From assembly GCF_041916735.1 (NCBI RefSeq), contig NZ_JAYRYY010000001.1: a stretch of DNA of 64,000 nucleotides. The stretch is one strand, 5' to 3'. The translations under genes and the position numbers were made by a program. Position 1 is the stretch's first letter, and every line of letters begins with the position of its first letter. Positions 11,579 through 19,732 of this stretch are shown here, piece by piece. This DNA comes from Zoogloea sp016790385 (GTDB lineage: Bacteria > Pseudomonadota > Gammaproteobacteria > Burkholderiales > Rhodocyclaceae). Under the pieces are notes generated by a model. It made no database searches. It saw nothing but the letters and a program-made list of their open reading frames with translations, and was not told the DNA's origin.

Positions 11579-12298
11579 ATGGTGGATGGGCTGGCGTTGT
11601 GGAAGCAGTTGTTGCAGGTGCAGGAGCCCTGGGTAGTCCAGGCCTGTCGTGCGGACGAATTCAATCGCAGCATGACCGTGTGGATAGGCGTGGAGGCGCC
11701 GCGCAGCTGGTTTGGCCTGGGTCGCCCGCGGGTGGTGGAGGGGGGCGCAGAGGCCAGCTGGCGGCACACCGGATTTGGAGGTTGGCGGGTTCAGGTTCAT
11801 GTGCGGGTGCCGGCGGGCAGCGAGATGCCGCGCTACCCCTGGGCCGGCGAGGCCGGCATGCCTTTCACCCGGGCCCTCGACCGGCAGATCCTGTCCTTGC
11901 TCAATGAAGGCGTTGGCATGAACGGTGTGTGTTCCATCCTCGACCTGCCAATGACCGAGTTGTGGCGTTATCGATACGCCCTTGATCGGGGTCGGCATGC
12001 AGTGAACGGGGCCGGGCCGGTGTCCGGCTCCGAGCCCGCGCCGCTCCCCACAGCTGCCGCCAGCCGGGTGCCCGACCTGGATGACCCGGTGTGGCAGCGT
12101 CTGATGGATGGGACTCTACCCCTGGATGTCCGGGTGCTCGGCCTTCAGCTGCTGCTATCCCGCACCCGCAGCCAGGTGGCCATGATTGCCGATGAGGAGG
12201 TGCGGCGGATGAAGCTGCGCGACCTTCATCGCTACTTCGTCAAGAACGAGCGCATGCTGGTCCACGAGCTGCGCCAATTGCTGCCGGAGGCCGCATGA
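11579..12298 (+). CDS. Protein resembling the N-terminal region of ISL3 transposases, probable DNA-binding regulator
   Basis: A 239-residue protein of no known function. Residues about 15-135 follow, by eye, the layout of the zinc-finger/helix-turn-helix N terminus of ISL3 transposases: WVVQACRADE, then SWRHTGFGGWRVQVHVRVP (ISL3: WRxLDFGxxRVxLxAxxPR), then PWAGEAGMPFTRALDRQILSL and a helical segment LWRYRYAL. The usual zinc cysteines are gone and there is no DDE catalytic domain; instead a short C-terminal helical region (LRDLHRYFVKNERMLVHEL) follows. That suggests a domesticated DNA-binding protein. GGGAGGTGAG precedes the ATG; a longer frame from 11510 overlaps the sigma-54 promoter. It overlaps the next gene by four bases. 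Confidence 0.6.
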   Translation: MVDGLALWKQLLQVQEPWVVQACRADEFNRSMTVWIGVEAPRSWFGLGRPRVVEGGAEASWRHTGFGGWRVQVHVRVPAGSEMPRYPWAGEAGMPFTRALDRQILSLLNEGVGMNGVCSILDLPMTELWRYRYALDRGRHAVNGAGPVSGSEPAPLPTAAASRVPDLDDPVWQRLMDGTLPLDVRVLGLQLLLSRTRSQVAMIADEEVRRMKLRDLHRYFVKNERMLVHELRQLLPEAA

Positions 12299-13275
12299 GC
12301 GCCGTCGAGAGCGGTCTGATGGGGCTGGACGAGGCAGCCGCGCTGATCCGCGCTGGTCATTTCCTGATGATTGCTGGCGATGAGGCCCTGCTGCGCCGTC
12401 TGCCTGCCGGTAACTGGATCGGTGGCACGATTCCCTATTTCATGGGCAGCGAAGGTGGGCAGGTGAGCCTGGAGCGGCTCTTTGTCACCTGCATGCCGGC
12501 GGATGCTGGCGCACCGGAGATCCGCTGCTACGACATCACGAGCATCGACCATGTGTGCGCCGACGGCCCGGCTAACGGCTTCAGCCTGATCATCATTCCG
12601 GCCTTCACTGCCATCCATTCACTGTACGCGCGCAAAGCGCCGGGTTTTGAGGACATGTTCATCAAGCCGGTGGTCGGCTGGGTGGCTGGCTGCCATGTGG
12701 ACGACATCGGCCGGGTGGCGCCCCTGGTGGTCAGCGGCCCCGGGCTGGACTTCGATGCAGAGCGGGCTGTGGTGATGCACGTGCCCCTGCCTGACGACCG
12801 TTTCGCCTGTGTGCATATCGCCAACGCCATGGGTCAGGGTGATGGGGGGGAATTGCGCTTTCCGGAGACGGGCTTTTCTGCCGGCCGATGCACGGTGGAT
12901 GGCGTGGAGACTACCCTGGCGGCCTACCTTAAGGCATGTCAGGCTGATCTGCGCCTGCCGTTGGTGGCGGACTACGGTGGGGCGTCGGTGAATGTGTCGA
13001 TCAAGGGCATAGACCCCGCCACCGGACGGGTGGATTTCTATGCTCCGGTGTTTGATGACGTAGCCTATCGGCTGGCCGCGCCGGTGGACTTCGCCGCGGA
13101 TCCTGCGGGCGGCCGGGACACAGCCCTGTGGTCGTGCAACTGCATCCTCAATTACCTTTACTGCGGCCTGGAAGGGAGGCGTGGTGCCCCCCCGGGGGGG
13201 CCGATGACCTTTGGCGAGATCGCCTACCTGCTCCTCAATCAGACGCAGGTGTTCCTGGAGATCGAAGCGCTCTGA
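12295..13275 (+). CDS. Conserved-looking 326-residue protein of unknown function
   Basis: I do not recognise this family. It begins at an ATGA overlap with the preceding gene, so the two products are made together. No signal peptide and no membrane helix are visible, pointing to a cytoplasmic protein. Striking segments are GDEALLRRLPAGNWIGGTIP near 30, CMPADAGAPEIRCYDITSI, IKPVVGWVAGCHVDDIG, and a cysteine-rich end WSCNCILNYLYCGLEGRR followed by TFGEIAYLLLNQT. The last part vaguely recalls the C-terminal GEI region of FIST sensory domains, but that is only a suggestion. Cysteine pairs could bind a metal. Expression should depend on the upstream sigma-54 promoter. Confidence 0.7.
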   Translation: MSAVESGLMGLDEAAALIRAGHFLMIAGDEALLRRLPAGNWIGGTIPYFMGSEGGQVSLERLFVTCMPADAGAPEIRCYDITSIDHVCADGPANGFSLIIIPAFTAIHSLYARKAPGFEDMFIKPVVGWVAGCHVDDIGRVAPLVVSGPGLDFDAERAVVMHVPLPDDRFACVHIANAMGQGDGGELRFPETGFSAGRCTVDGVETTLAAYLKACQADLRLPLVADYGGASVNVSIKGIDPATGRVDFYAPVFDDVAYRLAAPVDFAADPAGGRDTALWSCNCILNYLYCGLEGRRGAPPGGPMTFGEIAYLLLNQTQVFLEIEAL

Positions 13276-13657
13276 GCTGGTCAAGGCATGGTCGACGCTA
13301 GGCGCCCGCGGGTAGCGGAGTCATAGGTAGCCGCTGCTAGAGCCGTCGGGGGCGAACAGGGCGCGGTTTGTGTGCAACTCGCGGAAACCCAGGCCGACTC
13401 TCGGCTTGTGACTACTGGCTGGCGTCGCAGAGAAGCGCGGATGAGCCATGATGCGAGGGAAGGCGTGTGCCAGGTCATCTTCAGGGGGTCTTTGGCCTGG
13501 CGGGCGGTACATGGCGGGAAATGTGAAATTCATCGCACAAACGCCACGAAGCCTATGTGCCGCGCGTTTATAGCGCAGCCAACGGCGAGTCTGTCACGGC
13601 CATGTGGGCTGAGGGCGGGCATGATGCGGGCTCTGATTCCGTCTGATCCGGTATTTC
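13276..13657. other. 382-base non-coding stretch
   Basis: No recognisable gene. Short open frames on both strands (for example minus 13321-13533) give proteins without family resemblance and no ribosome binding site, and I do not call them. The interval separates the sigma-54 operon from the transglycosylase gene. I see no convincing terminator with a T run. Confidence 0.5.
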
Positions 13658-14560
13658 ATGATTGCTTCCTACCTTCCCACTTCCTGCCGCCGTGCCTTTG
13701 CCGCCCTGCTGGCCTTGCTGGCTGTTGGTGTTCAGGCCGCCGGACGGGATGCGGGGCCCTTGGAGGCACCCGAATGGAGCGATGAGCCACCGGCCCTGGC
13801 GCGCCTGCTGGAGAGCGGCTACCGGGCCGAGGCCAGCCGGCAGCCTGGTGTGGCGGCCGCCTACTATTGTGCGGCGGCTCGGGATGGCAGCGTCGAGGGG
13901 CAGTATCGCCTGGCGCGCCTGTACCTGTTGGGGCAGGGCGTTGCTCGGGACGGCCAGGTGGGCACATCGCTGCTGTCGATTGCGGCCCAGCGGGGGCACG
14001 AGAAGGCCCAGAGCCTTGTCAGCCCCCTGGCTGGAGCCGAGAAACTGCCCGATTGCCTCATCACCGGCAAGGCGCCGGAGGTCTTGGTGGTGGATAGTGG
14101 CGAGGCGGTGCCCCACGATGTGGTGGATCGCTTTGTCCGGGCGTTGCCGGTGGACAAGCGCCGCCATGCCCAGATGGTCCAGAAGCTGGCTCCGCGCTTC
14201 AGCGTCGATCCACGCCTGGCGCTGGCCATCGTGCGTACCGAGTCCAATTTCGACGCATCCGCGCGTTCCCCCAAGAATGCCCTCGGTCTCATGCAGTTGA
14301 TCCCCGATACGGCCGAGCGCTTCGGCGTCCGCGACGCCCTCGACCCGGAACAGAACATCCGGGGCGGCCTCGCCTACCTGCGCTGGCTGCTCCAGCATTT
14401 CAAGGGCGACGTTACCCTGGCGGCGGCTGCCTACAACGCCGGTGAGGGCAATGTGGCTCGCTACAAAGGGGTTCCGCCCTTCGCCGAGACCCAGGAGTAT
14501 GTGCGTCGGGTGCTGGCCTTCTACCGCGCGCCGCGGCATCCCGATATCTTGCGGGGCTGA
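13658..14560 (+). CDS. Soluble lytic murein transglycosylase (SLT domain) with Sel1-like repeats
   Basis: A 300-residue exported protein. A signal peptide (about 1-27, ending VGVQAAG) is followed by Sel1-type repeats (YYCAAARDGSVEGQYRLARLYLLGQGV), then a lysozyme-like SLT domain from about 165. The catalytic glutamate is E195 in IVRTESNFDASARSPKNALG, with GLMQLIPDTAERFGV and AYNAGEGNVARY as the other family motifs. It cleaves the MurNAc-GlcNAc bond of peptidoglycan in the periplasm, forming anhydroMurNAc. The Sel1 plus SLT layout is common in betaproteobacteria and differs from MltC and Slt70. The ribosome binding site is weak. Confidence 0.9.
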   Translation: MIASYLPTSCRRAFAALLALLAVGVQAAGRDAGPLEAPEWSDEPPALARLLESGYRAEASRQPGVAAAYYCAAARDGSVEGQYRLARLYLLGQGVARDGQVGTSLLSIAAQRGHEKAQSLVSPLAGAEKLPDCLITGKAPEVLVVDSGEAVPHDVVDRFVRALPVDKRRHAQMVQKLAPRFSVDPRLALAIVRTESNFDASARSPKNALGLMQLIPDTAERFGVRDALDPEQNIRGGLAYLRWLLQHFKGDVTLAAAAYNAGEGNVARYKGVPPFAETQEYVRRVLAFYRAPRHPDILRG

Positions 14561-14631
14561 GGGGCGCTTCACGCCTTTCGTCCATTTCCTGTACTTTCTC
14601 TCCGTTTCCATCACATCGAAGGACGGAGAGC

Positions 14632-16065
14632 ATGCCTCATCATCAACAGTTCTACATTGGCGGCCGTTGGGTCGACCCTGCCTCCGCTGCCCGGCTGGAC
14701 GTGATCAACCCCGCCACGGAAGCGGCCGTTGGCTCCATCGCCGCGGGCGCGCAGGACGATGTGGAGTGCGCCGTGGCCTCGGCCCGGGGGGCCTTTGCGG
14801 CCTTTTCCACCAGCACGCGGGAGGCCCGCATTGATTTGCTCCAGCGCATCTGCGCCGCCTATAAGGCGCGTTACGAGGACATGGCACGGGCGATCTCCAC
14901 CGAAATGGGCGCGCCGTACAAGCATCTGGCAGGCACTGCCCAGTCGGGCTCGGGCCTCGCGCACTTCAAGGCCGCCGCGGCCGCACTGACGGACTTCCCT
15001 TTCGAAAGCAGCCGCGGCGCCACGCGCATCCTGCGCGAACCTGCTGGTGTGTGTGCGTTGATTACGCCGTGGAACTGGCCGGCCAATCAGATGGCCTGCA
15101 AGGTGGCGCCGGCCCTGGCGGCCGGGTGCACCATGGTTCTCAAACCTTCTGAGCTGGCGCCCTTGTCAGCGGTTATCCTGGCCGAAATCCTCCACGAGGC
15201 GGGGGTGCCGGAGGGCGTGTTCAACCTGGTCAATGGCGATGGCGCCGGTGTCGGTGCTGCCCTGTGCGCTCATCCCGACGTGGACATGGTGTCTTTCACG
15301 GGCTCCACCCGGGCGGGCAGGCTGGTCATGAAGAGCGCCGCCGATACCATCAAGAAGGTGGCGCTGGAACTGGGCGGCAAGTCAGCCAACATCCTGCTCG
15401 ACGATGCGGATTTTCCTCGGGCGGTGAAGCAGGGCGTGCTTACCCTGATGACAAACAGCGGCCAGAACTGCAATGCACCGTCACGCATGCTGGTACCCGA
15501 GGCACGTCTGGCGGAGGTGGAAGAGATCGCCGCTGCGGCACTTGCCCGGGTTGTGGTGGGAGATCCGGCAGCGGACGGCACGACCATGGGGCCGCTGGCC
15601 AATCGGGCGCAGTTTGAGCGAGTCCAGGCGCTGATCGCCACGGGGCTTGCGGAAGGTGCGAAATGCGTGGCTGGCGGGCCCGGACGCCCGGACGGGTTGG
15701 AGCGGGGCTACTTTGCGCGGCCGACGATCTTCAGCGGTGTGACGCCGGAGATGACCATCGCCCGGGAGGAAATCTTCGGCCCGGTGCTGTCCATCCTCAC
15801 CTATAAGGACGAGGAGGACGCCATCCGCATCGCCAACGATACTGTGTACGGCCTGTCGGGATATGTATCCTCGTCAGATCTGGGACGGGCGCGTTCCGTG
15901 GCCCGTCGCCTGCGCACCGGCAACGTGCATCTCAACGGCGCACCCATTGATCTGGCAGGCCCCTTTGGGGGCTACAAGCAATCGGGCTTGGGGCGGGAGT
16001 GGGGCGCCTTCGGCATCGAGGAGTTCGTCGAGGTGAAGGCGATCCTGGGCTACGGCGAAGACTGA
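14632..16065 (+). CDS. NAD(P)-dependent aldehyde dehydrogenase
   Basis: A 477-residue member of the aldehyde dehydrogenase superfamily, oxidising an aldehyde to the acid with NAD(P). Core motifs are all present: TPWNWPANQMACKVAPAL and KPSELAP for cofactor binding, FTGSTRAG, LELGGKSANI with the general base glutamate, and catalytic C280 in NSGQNCNAPSR, plus EEIFGPVLSI. GGACGGAGAG precedes the ATG. No pathway neighbours are present, so the physiological aldehyde cannot be named; the substrate class is open. Confidence 0.92.
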   Translation: MPHHQQFYIGGRWVDPASAARLDVINPATEAAVGSIAAGAQDDVECAVASARGAFAAFSTSTREARIDLLQRICAAYKARYEDMARAISTEMGAPYKHLAGTAQSGSGLAHFKAAAAALTDFPFESSRGATRILREPAGVCALITPWNWPANQMACKVAPALAAGCTMVLKPSELAPLSAVILAEILHEAGVPEGVFNLVNGDGAGVGAALCAHPDVDMVSFTGSTRAGRLVMKSAADTIKKVALELGGKSANILLDDADFPRAVKQGVLTLMTNSGQNCNAPSRMLVPEARLAEVEEIAAAALARVVVGDPAADGTTMGPLANRAQFERVQALIATGLAEGAKCVAGGPGRPDGLERGYFARPTIFSGVTPEMTIAREEIFGPVLSILTYKDEEDAIRIANDTVYGLSGYVSSSDLGRARSVARRLRTGNVHLNGAPIDLAGPFGGYKQSGLGREWGAFGIEEFVEVKAILGYGED

Positions 16066-16183
16066 GGGAGCACGTCGGGCGAGGTCGCCGGAAGCTTGAG
16101 CTGACGCGCGGTGCCGGCAGGGCACCATGAAACAGGCCAAGGGCACGTATCAGGCACTTCCGGAGGGATCCCAGGTGCGCTGG

Positions 16184-16268
16184 TGGTGCGGGGCAAGGGA
16201 CTCGAACCCTCACGCCTTGCGGCGCTGGAACCTAAATCCAGTGCGTCTACCAATTCCGCCAACCCCGC
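16184..16268 (-). tRNA. tRNA-Leu (UAG)
   Basis: Reading the minus strand from 16268: acceptor GCGGGGT pairs with the GCCCCGC before the discriminator A, D arm with GGTAGACG, anticodon stem CTGGA/TCCAG around loop TTTAGGT (anticodon TAG), a long class II variable arm, T arm with GGTTCGAGTCC, and an encoded CCA at 16186-16184. The 85-base length and long variable arm fit leucine. Confidence 0.96.
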
Positions 16269-16366
16269 ATCCAGCGGCGCGCATTGTAAAGGCTGTCCGT
16301 CGCCAGGGCCAGCCTTTTGTTCCGGCTTGATGGCGGAGTTCCCTGGCTGGCCGAGGTGGCCGTGAA

Positions 16367-16424
16367 CGACACTGCCCGGGCTACACACAGGGGAAAACCA
16401 CTGTGTGTAGCCCGGGCAGTGTCG
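16367..16424. repeat. Perfect 24-bp inverted repeat downstream of rho
   Basis: Positions 16367-16390 are exactly complementary to 16401-16424 around the ten-base loop at 16391-16400. The hairpin is far longer than a normal terminator stem and has no T run on either side. It lies 26 bases beyond the rho stop codon and about 100 bases from the tRNA. Confidence 0.9.
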
Positions 16425-16449
16425 ACGACAGAGCCGTGTGCGAGCGGAA

Positions 16450-17709
16450 TCAGCCGCGGCGCATGGCGTCGAAGAACTCGCCGTTGTTCTTGGTCGCCTT
16501 GATCTTGTCGAGCAGGAACTCCATCGCATCGATGTCATCCATGCCGTAGAGCAGCTTGCGCAGCACCCAGACCTTTTGCAGTACGTCGGACTTGAGCAAC
16601 AGTTCCTCGCGACGGGTGCCCGAGCGGTTGACGTTGATGGCGGGATAGACCCGCTTTTCCGCCATGCGCCGGTCCAGGTGGATTTCCATGTTGCCCGTGC
16701 CCTTGAACTCTTCGTAGATCACGTCGTCCATGCGGCTGCCGGTGTCGATCAGGGCGGTGGCGATGATGGTCAGGGAGCCGCCTTCCTCGATGTTGCGGGC
16801 GGCGCCGAAGAAGCGCTTCGGCTTTTGCAGGGCGTTGGCGTCCACACCACCGGTGAGTACCTTGCCGGAGGCCGGCACCACGGTATTGTAGGCGCGGGCC
16901 AGGCGGGTCAGGGAGTCGAGGAGGATGACCACATCGCGCTTGTGCTCGACCAGGCGCTTGGCCTTTTCGATGACCATCTCGGCAACCTGCACGTGACGGA
17001 TGGCGGGTTCGTCGAAGGTGGAGGCCACAACCTCGCCCTTCACGGAACGCTGCATTTCGGTCACTTCTTCGGGGCGTTCATCGATCAGCAGTACGATCAC
17101 CACCACATCGGGGTGATTTGAAGTGATCGAGTGGGCAATGTGCTGCAGCATCACCGTCTTGCCGCTCTTCGGCGGAGCCACCAGCAGGCCGCGCTGGCCC
17201 TTGCCGATGGGGGAGATCATGTCGATCACGCGGGAGGTGATGTTCTCCTCGGCGCGGATGTCCCTCTCCAGTTTAAGACACTGGTTCGGGTGGAGCGGGG
17301 TGAGGTTTTCAAAGAGGATCTTGTGCTTCGAAGCTTCAGGAGGCTCGAAGTTGACCTTGTCGACCTTGACCAGGGCGAAATAGCGCTCGCCGTCTTTCGG
17401 GGTCCGGATCTCCCCCTCCACCGTATCTCCCGTGTGCAGGTTGAACCTGCGGATCTGGCTGGGCGACACGTAGATGTCATCGGTGCCAGCAAGGTAGGAG
17501 GTGTCAGGAGAGCGCAGGAAGCCGAAGCCGTCCGGCAAGACCTCCATCACGCCGTCGCCGTAAATCGGCTCGCCCTTCTTGGCGCGGTTCTTGAGCAGCG
17601 CAAAGACCAGTTCCTGCTTGCGCAGGCGGTTGGCGCCTTCGATGTCGTTGGCAATGGCCATTTCGAGCAATTGGCCGACGTGGAGAGACTTGAGCTCCGA
17701 GAGGTGCAT
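16450..17709 (-). CDS. rho: Transcription termination factor Rho
   Basis: A 419-residue protein, the usual length. The hexameric RNA helicase ends transcription at unstructured C-rich RNA. Visible: N-terminal helical HTH (LSELKSLHVGQLLEMA), cold-shock-like primary RNA-binding fold with YGDGVMEVLPDGFGFLRSP, Walker A GLLVAPPKSGKT at 174-185, Walker B VVILLDSLTRLARA, and the Q/R-loop regions. It lies downstream of trxA on the same strand, a very common betaproteobacterial pairing. A structured leader of 162 bases separates them, which may carry autoregulation as in other rho genes. Confidence 0.98.
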   Translation of the reverse strand: MHLSELKSLHVGQLLEMAIANDIEGANRLRKQELVFALLKNRAKKGEPIYGDGVMEVLPDGFGFLRSPDTSYLAGTDDIYVSPSQIRRFNLHTGDTVEGEIRTPKDGERYFALVKVDKVNFEPPEASKHKILFENLTPLHPNQCLKLERDIRAEENITSRVIDMISPIGKGQRGLLVAPPKSGKTVMLQHIAHSITSNHPDVVVIVLLIDERPEEVTEMQRSVKGEVVASTFDEPAIRHVQVAEMVIEKAKRLVEHKRDVVILLDSLTRLARAYNTVVPASGKVLTGGVDANALQKPKRFFGAARNIEEGGSLTIIATALIDTGSRMDDVIYEEFKGTGNMEIHLDRRMAEKRVYPAINVNRSGTRREELLLKSDVLQKVWVLRKLLYGMDDIDAMEFLLDKIKATKNNGEFFDAMRRG

Positions 17710-17796
17710 GGCGGGCAGCGGTGGGAGAGAGATTGGGAGGGGTATGGGAACAGCAGGACTACGGCAAGTACGGCAGCAAATGTGCTCGAACTGGAA

Positions 17797-17840
17797 AGCG
17801 GCGCCGGGCTTGCCGGGTGGTTCGCCCCGAGGGCGCCGCT
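17797..17840 (-). other. Hairpin in the trxA-rho intergenic region
   Basis: AGCGGCGCC at 17797-17805 (given on the plus strand) pairs perfectly with GGCGCCGCT at 17832-17840, with further internal pairing. On the minus strand it is followed only by TTTCC, so it is a weak terminator at best, possibly an attenuating or processing element ahead of rho. Confidence 0.45.
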
Positions 17841-17871
17841 AAGTACGGATTACTAAGAAAGCTTATGCCGA

Positions 17872-18198
17872 TCAGAGGTGACTGTCAATGAAGGCGGACA
17901 GTTGCGACTTTGACAGGGCTCCGACCTTGGTCGCTTCGATATTGCCGCCCTTGAACAGCATCAGGGTGGGAATGCCACGAATGCCATACTTCGCAGGCGT
18001 TTCCTGGTTCTCATCGATGTTGAGCTTGGCGATCTTGAGTTTGCCGGCGTACTCCTTGGCAACCTCATCAAGGATCGGGGCAATCATCTTGCACGGACCA
18101 CACCACTCAGCCCAGTAATCTACCAGCACGGGGCTGGTGGACTGCAGAACCTCGGCTTCGAAGCTCGCATCGGTGACGTAATGGATATGTTCGCTCAT
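17872..18198 (-). CDS. trxA: Thioredoxin 1
   Basis: A 108-residue cytoplasmic disulfide reductase with the classical active site WCGPC (C33 and C36), the conserved GIRGIPTLMLFKGG with the cis-proline, and no signal peptide. It is reduced by thioredoxin reductase and serves ribonucleotide reductase, PAPS reductase and others. The start at 18198 has GAGGA just before it; a start four codons upstream is possible but lacks that site. First gene of the trxA-rho unit, divergent from the ferredoxin gene. Confidence 0.96.
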   Translation of the reverse strand: MSEHIHYVTDASFEAEVLQSTSPVLVDYWAEWCGPCKMIAPILDEVAKEYAGKLKIAKLNIDENQETPAKYGIRGIPTLMLFKGGNIEATKVGALSKSQLSAFIDSHL

Positions 18199-18300
18199 GA
18201 TTCCTCGCATCAGGGGGATTTTTAAGGCGTCACCGCGGGTGGGGAATGTGTTCCGGAGAGGGAACCCCGCAACTCGGGCGACAAGACAAGATAGCGGGAT

Positions 18301-18336
18301 GCTAGCGAATAATCACTAGCAAGAAAAGCGCTTTTC
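18301..18336. promoter_or_regulatory. Two adjacent dyads between trxA and fdxA
   Basis: GCTAG-N10-CTAGC at 18301-18320 is followed directly by the perfect palindrome GAAAAGCGCTTTTC at 18323-18336. They lie between two divergently transcribed redox genes and could be operators; no known factor is assigned. Confidence 0.35.
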
Positions 18337-18538
18337 GTACTGCCCGTCCGAGATGTGGTAACGGTGGCACACTTGGAACAAATCCGGACGGGGGCTGTCA
18401 CGCAAGTCAGGGGCGCATGCGCGACTCTCTCGTATGTTACGTCCGATGGGGTATATTGCTGCCCCTCGATACCTTCACCAGCAGTTGCTGCTGCCCAGGC
18501 AGGCGGTGGCGATTCAACCAGCAACAGGAGCGCGCCCG

Positions 18539-18862
18539 ATGACCTACGTCGTTACTGAAAACTGCATCCGCTGCAAGTACACCGACTGCGTTGACGTCTG
18601 TCCGGTCGACTGCTTTCGCGAGGGGCCCAATTTCCTGGTAATCGATCCGGATGAGTGCATTGACTGCACCCTCTGTGTTGCTGAATGCCCGGCTGAGGCA
18701 ATCTTTGCCGAGGATGATGTGCCCGCCGGCCAGGAGGCATTTATCGGTCTGAATGCGGAGCTTGCGGCGAAATGGATTCCGATCGTTGAGCGTAAGGAGC
18801 CGCCAGCCGATGCCGACGACTGGCGTGGCGTGGCCGACAAGTTGCAGTATCTCGAACGCTGA
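18539..18862 (+). CDS. fdxA: 7Fe ferredoxin FdxA
   Basis: A 107-residue ferredoxin with one 3Fe-4S and one 4Fe-4S cluster. The first motif is CIRCKYTDCVDVCPVDCF and the second CIDCTLCVAECPAEAIF, the typical arrangement of the Azotobacter FdI-like family, followed by the conserved C-terminal tail with LNAELAAKWPI-like sequence. CAGGAG at 18525-18530 sets the start at 18539. It carries electrons in the cytoplasm; the partner is unknown. A TATATT at 18452-18457 may be the -10 element. Confidence 0.95.
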   Translation: MTYVVTENCIRCKYTDCVDVCPVDCFREGPNFLVIDPDECIDCTLCVAECPAEAIFAEDDVPAGQEAFIGLNAELAAKWIPIVERKEPPADADDWRGVADKLQYLER

Positions 18863-19068
18863 TTCCATACGCCCTTGCTCGTCGCCCGAGGATTTGTGTT
18901 GGAATTTGGGAACGTCGGCAGGTTTTTTAACTGGGCCAGCCGTCCCCGTTGGGGCGTGAGGTAGGGGTATAACCTGATTTCTTAGGGCTTTGCGCCCCTG
19001 CAAGCAATCGAATACCATCTTGGGCAGTAAAAATTCCGGCGGATCTTCGCCCAAAAAAGGAAAACAAA

Positions 19069-19515
19069 ATGCTGGTCAGTGAAATTCTCGCGATCAAGGG
19101 CAAGGTGCTGTTCACTGTTGCCGCCAACAAGACGCTCGCAGACGCGATTGCCGTGATGACGGAGCAGGATGTCGGTTCCCTGGTTGTTTTTGATAAAGGT
19201 CGTATGGCCGGTTTGCTGACCTTCCGCGAGGTTCTGGTGGCGACGCAGAAGGCCGGGGCGGGCTGGCAGTCCTTGCCTGTCGAGGACGCGATGCTCAAGG
19301 AGCCGGTCGTTGCCGCGCCCAATATGGAAATGGATGAGCTGCGCCGGCAAATGGTCGAGCATCATCAGCGTTACCTTCCGGTCATGGATGACGGAGTGCT
19401 GATGGGTGTGGTTTCTTTTCACGATGTGGCCAAGGCCGTGCTGGAAGAGCAGAGCTTTGAGAATCGGATGTTGAAGAACTACATCCGCAACTGGCCCGCA
19501 GAGGATCAGGCCTGA
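19069..19515 (+). CDS. CBS-domain pair protein
   Basis: A 148-residue protein made of two CBS motifs and little else. Segments such as ANKTLADAIAVMTEQDVGSLVV, GLLTFREVL, EMDELRRQMVEHHQRYLPV and GVVSFHDVAKAVLEEQ are standard for stand-alone CBS pairs, which bind adenosyl compounds and regulate other proteins. AAGGAAAAC precedes the ATG. It stands between the ferredoxin and the acyl-CoA ligase; no partner can be named. Confidence 0.9.
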   Translation: MLVSEILAIKGKVLFTVAANKTLADAIAVMTEQDVGSLVVFDKGRMAGLLTFREVLVATQKAGAGWQSLPVEDAMLKEPVVAAPNMEMDELRRQMVEHHQRYLPVMDDGVLMGVVSFHDVAKAVLEEQSFENRMLKNYIRNWPAEDQA

Positions 19516-19575
19516 TCGGCACTTTTAATTGAGCAGCATGCGGGTCATCTTGCCAGGGGGGGTGGATGACCTGAC

Positions 19576-19658
19576 AAAAAGGCGCTTGAGCGCCAGTCGA
19601 AAGGTATGTTGGAAGCCGGCACGGTATCTGTGCCGGACCGCCTCGGGAGGGCGGGTCC
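19576..19658. other. Three consecutive hairpins upstream of the acyl-CoA ligase
   Basis: Hairpin 1, GGCGCT/AGCGCC at 19581-19594, is preceded by five A, so on the minus strand it reads as a terminator with a T run. Hairpin 2, CCGGCAC/GTGCCGG, spans 19616-19636. Hairpin 3, GGACC.GCC/GGCGGGTCC, spans 19635-19658. They fill most of the 217 bases between the CBS gene and the ligase gene and could be a structured leader or a small RNA. Confidence 0.4.
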
Positions 19659-19732
19659 CCGGTTTGTGGTGCTGCCCTGGTGGCAACGCCCTGCTGGTCA
19701 GACCTTGAACCAACTACAGAGGAGACAGGCAA

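Noticed and set aside
13321..13533. A 70-codon minus-strand frame in the gap before the transglycosylase
   Set aside because: No recognisable domain, no ribosome binding site, and no partner.
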